NCBI GenBank assembly: GCA_004154925.1
Contig: QJNS01000147.1
Coordinates: 124,001-188,000 of the forward strand
DNA from: Monosporascus cannonballus
Lineage: Eukaryota; Ascomycota; Sordariomycetes; Xylariales
Length of the DNA stretch: 64,000 bases
Reading direction: 5' to 3'
Shown: positions 59,701-64,000 of the stretch, piece after piece
How positions within the stretch are numbered: the first letter of the stretch is position 1
How the letters are laid out: every line of letters starts with the position of its first letter
Program-made: the position numbers and the translations under genes
Notes under the pieces: generated by a model
Database searches by the model: none
Seen by the model: the letters and a program-made list of their open reading frames with translations, nothing else
What the model was told of the DNA's origin: nothing

Positions 59701-60968
59701 CAGTCACGACAGACGGGCCACCTCGAGAAGCTTGAGGAAGCTCACCAGGCGTCGGAAGACCTCCGGCGTCAGCTCGCAGAGGCAAACCATCAATTGAACG
59801 AGGCCAAACGCCAGTGCGACCAGCTCCGGCGGCAGGCGGAGCGGGCGGAGCGGAAGGCGTCCAAGGACGCTGACCAGAAGCTGGCGGACGCCAACCGCCG
59901 GTGCGAAGACTTGAAGAAACGGCTGGAACAGGCAATTAAGAACGCCGACAACGCCAACCAGGTCTGCGACAGCCTGCAGCAGCAGCTCAACTTCGCCAGG
60001 GAGGAGCTCGACTTTACAAACCCGCTGTGCAAGGAGCTTCGCGCCAAGCTGGATCGGGCGCGCAGCGAGCGCGCCGCGTTCAAGGCGTCCGCGCAGAAGC
60101 TGCAGCACGACTGCGAGCGGCTCAAGGAAGGGGCGCGGGAGGCACTGGCGTGGATCGAGGCGAGGAACAACGCCGAGCAACAACAGCCGCGGCCCGCAGC
60201 AGGATCCGGCGCGATGACGACGACGACGAAATCGCTCGCGGCAGCAAAGAGGGGTACGGCGAAGGCGTCGTTCCGGTACGGCGACCTCGTGATGGACGTG
60301 GTGGACCAGCGCGACCACGAGGCGGTGATCCGGGCGGCGGACGCGGCGGAGCGGCGGCACGCCAAGGAGATCAGGGGGATGGCGCTCCAGATGGAGTGGA
60401 TGCAGGCGCGCTGGGAGCGCGAGGCGAAGCTGCGCGGCGATGCGGCCTTCGCCAAGAGGTTCCTCGCGCTGCAGCTGGAGGTCGCTGATGCTTGGTATGT
60501 ATTCCCTACTATCCACCTATCTCCCCCGTATCCCCATTCTTTGCCGCGTACTTGCCACCTGCCTCCACGATCCCCCTTCCTCCCCCGTAAGCGGACTCGG
60601 AACTAACGCAATATCCCCGCAACAGCAACAAGGCGGACCTCCGCGTCCTGCGCGGCATCCACAAGCAGCTCGGCATCAAGACCCCCGACGCGCTGCTCTC
60701 GTCGTCAAGGAGGAGGCAAGAGCAGGACCGGTCGTCATCCCTCGCGGCCAGGGCGACCGACGACAGGAAAAGCCGGCGAGCGAAGGCGGCGCAGAACCTC
60801 AGGGTCTTCGCCTCGGCGGTTCGCGCCGTCGCGCGCATGCGGGTCGGCGCGCGGCGCTGGGCCGAGCACGAGAAGACGCGGCTCAGGCTCGTGAAGGCGC
60901 TCGAGGAGAGCCGCAGGGCGGCGCAGCTGGGCGAAGGAGGGGATGATGAAGGTATTCTTTTCCTTTGA
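56752..60968 (+). CDS. apsB: ApsB/Mto1-type gamma-tubulin complex anchor, coiled coil
   Basis: Exons 56752-60494 and 60626-60968 give 1361 residues. The 131-nt intron has GTATGT, ACTAACG and CAACAG and restores DACNKADLRVLRG. At about 168-200 lies the centrosomin motif 1 (LSLREQENVIDRIEKENFGL, LKIHFLEEALRK), which binds and activates gamma-tubulin complexes. Residues 200-1150 are almost continuous coiled coil, with a duplicated stretch around DLEADLREKD and tandem 39-residue units near 640-790 (SLQREITRL, ATSQREVARL, SAQREIARL). From about 1203 to 1260 is the Mto1-type Mto2-binding region (KEIRGMALQMEWMQARWERE, AFAKRFLALQLEVADACNKA). In Aspergillus, ApsB sits at septal and spindle-pole microtubule organising centres. 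The last 700 bases are much more GC-rich than the rest. Stop is TGA at 60966; an in-frame ATG at codon 8 is an alternative start. Confidence 0.88.
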
Positions 60969-62241
60969 CGGTTTGGTGTGTTTTGTGTATTAAGTAAGTT
61001 AGTGGGAATAGGGGCAGGGGGGCAGGGGCGGGGTGGGGTGGGGTGCAGTGTTTGTTTAGCATAGCGTGTGTTTTGAGTGGCAAGCGCCTTTGGATGTTCG
61101 TCCAGTTCGTTGATATGGTTTCTTGTGCTACTTACCTTAGGGATACCTACCGAGTTATAAGTCAAGGGAGATGTTTGCTTTGCTTTCTTATAGTGTATCT
61201 TCGTGATCACTTATGTTCCGATACCTGTCACACGTGGCATTTGCCAGTGTTTTGCCAGCGCATGGAAGGGACTACGAAGCCTGGACTGAGCTGGGGATCT
61301 GCAGCAGACTGTGTTCATAGATTCGATTTGGTTAACTCCTTAGGAAGAGTCTAACGTTAAGTCGCTATATATAAACTGAGGAACACTTTAGACAGAAAGT
61401 GTCATGTGCTGAAGCAGCTATGACAGAACTGTCGCCCACATCACTCATATATGTGCATATATGATCGTTGAGTAGCAGGATGATTATTGACGTGGTAGGA
61501 TTATGCGAACCGCAAATGGATCGGTAGTCCCTGTTGGAGGATTGGCTCCTGGGTTCAGACTGTGACTGGTAAACTGGCTGAAGGGTTTAGAGCTTAACCT
61601 ATCACTACTTCGCACGAGCCAAAAATAGTAAGTTATAATAAGTCCAAGCAAGGATTCTGCCCCGCGTTTTCATATGCTTGCTTACCTAACGCCGCATTTA
61701 TATATGTAACGTAAGTAAAAGATGGGGATAATTGCACAGGGTCAGTCATCGTAAGGAGGTGGATCGTCGTTGTGACTGGCAATGGATTCCGCATTAGCCC
61801 CGTGTTACAGGTGATGTAACAACTTGAAAGGCCTGGGGGTTGCTGGCTTGGATACCGTTACATTTAAGGAATTCCAAAACCCCAAAATCCCCCACAATCC
61901 GCATACCTACTATTACATGCAATAGATACTTCCGTACATGCATACATCACCAATCTACCTACCGCATAACATCAAACATACGCTACTTCGTACCTACATG
62001 CGCACTGACAAACCGCATCTCGTATACCATCCCCATTACACCCCCATACTAATAATCTTAATCAAATCACCCATTGACATAATAATCCATTCGTGCTACA
62101 TCCAGTCATTTCTTTAATTGAGCATCCCTCGTCACCAAGCATCCTTCGCTGCCGCTCTCGTAATTTGTCTCTTGCGAGCGAGCCCCGACCTCCGTGATGA
62201 GGAGCTCGGAACGGTTCCGATAGCGCTGTCCTTCGAGAATC
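60969..62241. other. Intergenic region
   Basis: The 3' flank of the ApsB-like gene has a G-rich stretch (61008-61045, repeated GGGGCAGGGG and GGGGTGGGG words). The 5' region of the SPIN90-like gene holds a C/A-rich leader (61860-62060). No other gene was recognised. Confidence 0.4.
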
Positions 62242-64000
62242 ATGGCCAGTCCAGACGATCCCGGCACCGTCCAGAACGAAGAACAATTATGGCATGGTGC
62301 GTCCACGAATCGATTAGATTTCCTAGCCCATAGCGTAAAGCTTCTCGACTCTATTATAAGAAGCCAAGCACACACAGGACCATCGCCAGCTAACGCACTC
62401 TCAAACCACCCCTTTCAGAGCTCGAAGGCGCCATCAGCACTCAATGCCCCGCCGAAGCCCACGAGACCATCGACGACGCCCTGCGCACATGGCTGTCCCT
62501 GTCGTCACAGTTCCGGTGCGAGTTCTCCGAGTCGGAGGATGAGGCCGCGTACTGTTCGCAGCGGCTGCTCGAGGGCGCTCTCTTCCGGACGAACCCGGAC
62601 TACGTGCGCACCCAGATCATCTACAGCCTGCTGCAGGAGGACGAGGGCGGGCCCCTCTACGCCATCGCTACCTGCCTGCTACTCGACGGCCGCGGGAACG
62701 AGGCCACCTTCCGCCGCATGATCGACGAGAGCTGCTTCCCGCGCCTGCTCGAGCTCATCGTCGGCCGCAGCAGGGAGGAGGACCCCGGCCTGCATCGCCT
62801 GCTCCTCGACCTGACGTACGAGATGTCGCGCATCGAGAGGCTGCGCTTCGAGGATCTCCAGCATGTCGACGACGGCTTCGTGGTATATCTGTTCCAGCTC
62901 ATCGAGCAGTTGTCCGATGATGTGAATGACCCGTATCATTACCCCATCATACGCGTTCTCGTATGTCGACATCCATTCCGATCTGCCCGTGCCCCCCCTG
63001 GCCTGAACTGCGTCGACTGATGGATCCATAGCTTATGCTCAACGAGCAATACATGATCGCGTCTACTGCCACCACCAACGACCCCGATTCGCCGAGCGCG
63101 CCACTCACAAATCGCGTGGTCAAGTGTCTCAGCCTCTACGGACCGCACTACCGCACGTTCGGCGAGAACATCATCCTCCTGCTCAACCGCGAGACCGAGA
63201 CTTCACTACAATTACTAATACTGAAACTACTATACCTGCTCTTCACGACCAGGGCCACGTACGAGTACTTCTACACGAACGACCTGCGCGTGCTGCTGGA
63301 CGTAATCATCCGCAACCTGCTCGACCTGCCGAACGAGCTCATGGCCCTGCGGCACACGTACCTTCGGGTCCTGTACCCGCTTCTCGCCCACACGCAGCTC
63401 AACCAGCCACCGCACTACAAGAAAGAGGAGGTCCAGAAGGTCCTGGCCCTGCTGGCCGGGTCGGGCAACGTGCACTTCGCGCCTGCCGACGAGACGACAC
63501 TGCGGCTCGTCGACCGCGTGTCCAAGGTTCCCTGGCTCTCGACCGAGGAGGGCAGCGGCGCGAGCGAGATCGCGCGGAAGCTCCTCGGCATCAGCCTCTC
63601 GCCGGGGGAGGCTGCCAGCAAGACCAGCGTCGTCGACCTCGCAGCCCTGCAGGAGAAACCGGGTGTTCAGACGCCGAGTCGTAGTAACACGGTTGGTGCC
63701 GCCAAAGAAGGAGACGACAGTAACCGTCGTCACCACCACCATCACCATCATAACTGTTGTCACCACCACCACCACCACCACCATCACCACCACAACAACA
63801 ACAGCCACGGTGAGAACGGCAAAGTCGGCAGCAGCGGCGGGGAAGACGAGCAGACCACAGGTAGGCCGAGAAAGCTGCCCCCCGAGGTGCCAAAACACAG
63901 ACACGGCACCCCATTCAGAAAGACCAGCGAGTCCGTGGTGGTCCCGGCTCCTGCGGCGATGGGCAAAAAGCTACCGCCGAAAGCTCCGCCACCCAGGCGT
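62242..64000 (+). CDS. ldb17: SPIN90/Ldb17 (Dip1-type) Arp2/3 activator, 3' end beyond window
   Basis: Exons are 62242-62296, 62419-62960 and 63032 to the window end (522 codons visible, no stop). Intron 1 (62297-62418) has GTGCGT, GCTAACG and TTTCAG and joins EEQLWH to ELEGAIS. Intron 2 (62961-63031) has GTATGT and CATAG and joins IIRVL to LMLNEQYM. The body is the SPIN90 leucine-rich domain, with conserved blocks ALLQEDE-like [82 protein letters not shown] and [16 protein letters not shown]90/Dip1/Ldb17 proteins activate Arp2/3 to make the first linear actin filaments at endocytic patches. The tail has two histidine runs (7 and 11) around Asn-Cys-Cys and then PxxP motifs ([20 protein letters not shown]) that should bind SH3 proteins. 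Confidence 0.88.

Noticed and set aside
63230..63904. 224-codon minus-strand frame with a long valine run
   Set aside because: The valine run is the reverse complement of the histidine codons of the SPIN90-like tail, so it is a shadow.
1..64000. CRISPR arrays, bacterial operons, riboswitches
   Set aside because: The window is fungal nuclear DNA; no regularly spaced short repeats with unique spacers were seen.

Overview
The window comes from a filamentous ascomycete (Pezizomycotina). Genes are split by 50-130 nt introns with GTRNGT donors and CTRAY branch sites. Recognisable families are fungal or fungal-expanded (fungal rhodopsin-like membrane protein, ApsB/Mto1 microtubule organiser, SPIN90/Ldb17). 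About half the window is extremely AT-rich DNA with many stop codons in every frame, the usual signature of repeat-induced point mutation (RIP).

Layout. (1) 1-1885: RIP-mutated retroelement debris. (2) 1886-13401: a mixed, gene-poor zone. It holds a broken secreted-protein gene (2685-3315), an unknown spliced eight-cysteine protein on the minus strand (4085-4755), a Fot1/pogo-like MITE (6100-6425), decayed coding sequence (7155-8918), a solo LTR (9419-9617), and one well-formed five-exon rhodopsin-like membrane protein gene (9741-11223, minus). (3) 13402-46836: a 33.4 kb AT island that can be read as one insertion grown by nesting. Element E (13407-46831, target duplication ATAAT) received element D in its 3' LTR (27306-46759, duplication TAGTG/TAGTT). 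D then received element A (30060-36310), a solo LTR (39296-39469, AAATT), and element B inside its own right LTR (39800-46708, ATAAA). Element F (about 13.9-19.5 kb) and a further related LTR sit inside E. Degenerate Ty3/gypsy reverse transcriptase motifs are still legible in A, B, D and F. (4) 46837-49257: no recognised gene, but a 323 bp foldback element. (5) 49258-64000: a normal GC-rich gene block.

The right-hand block encodes an extended SDR/Gre2-like reductase, a single-pass Ser/Thr-rich surface protein, an intron-containing tRNA-Pro(AGG) closely followed by tRNA-Gly(GCC), an F-box/SirB1-like/YccV-like (FBXO21-type) ubiquitin ligase adaptor on the minus strand, and a divergent 1361-residue ApsB/Mto1 coiled-coil protein. 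It ends with a SPIN90/Ldb17 (Dip1-type) Arp2/3 activator that runs off the window. The last three concern protein turnover, microtubule nucleation and actin nucleation. They are neighbours rather than a visible cluster or operon.

I did not find a clearly new biological system. The strongest unusual signals are the resolvable nested retroelement stack with base-exact target duplications, a mutation pattern that spares CpG, RIP-type stop codons in a gene next to the repeats, a 36-nt putative intron, the foldback element, and the unidentified cysteine-rich gene. All splice sites and family names come from reading the sequence; no search or alignment program was run.
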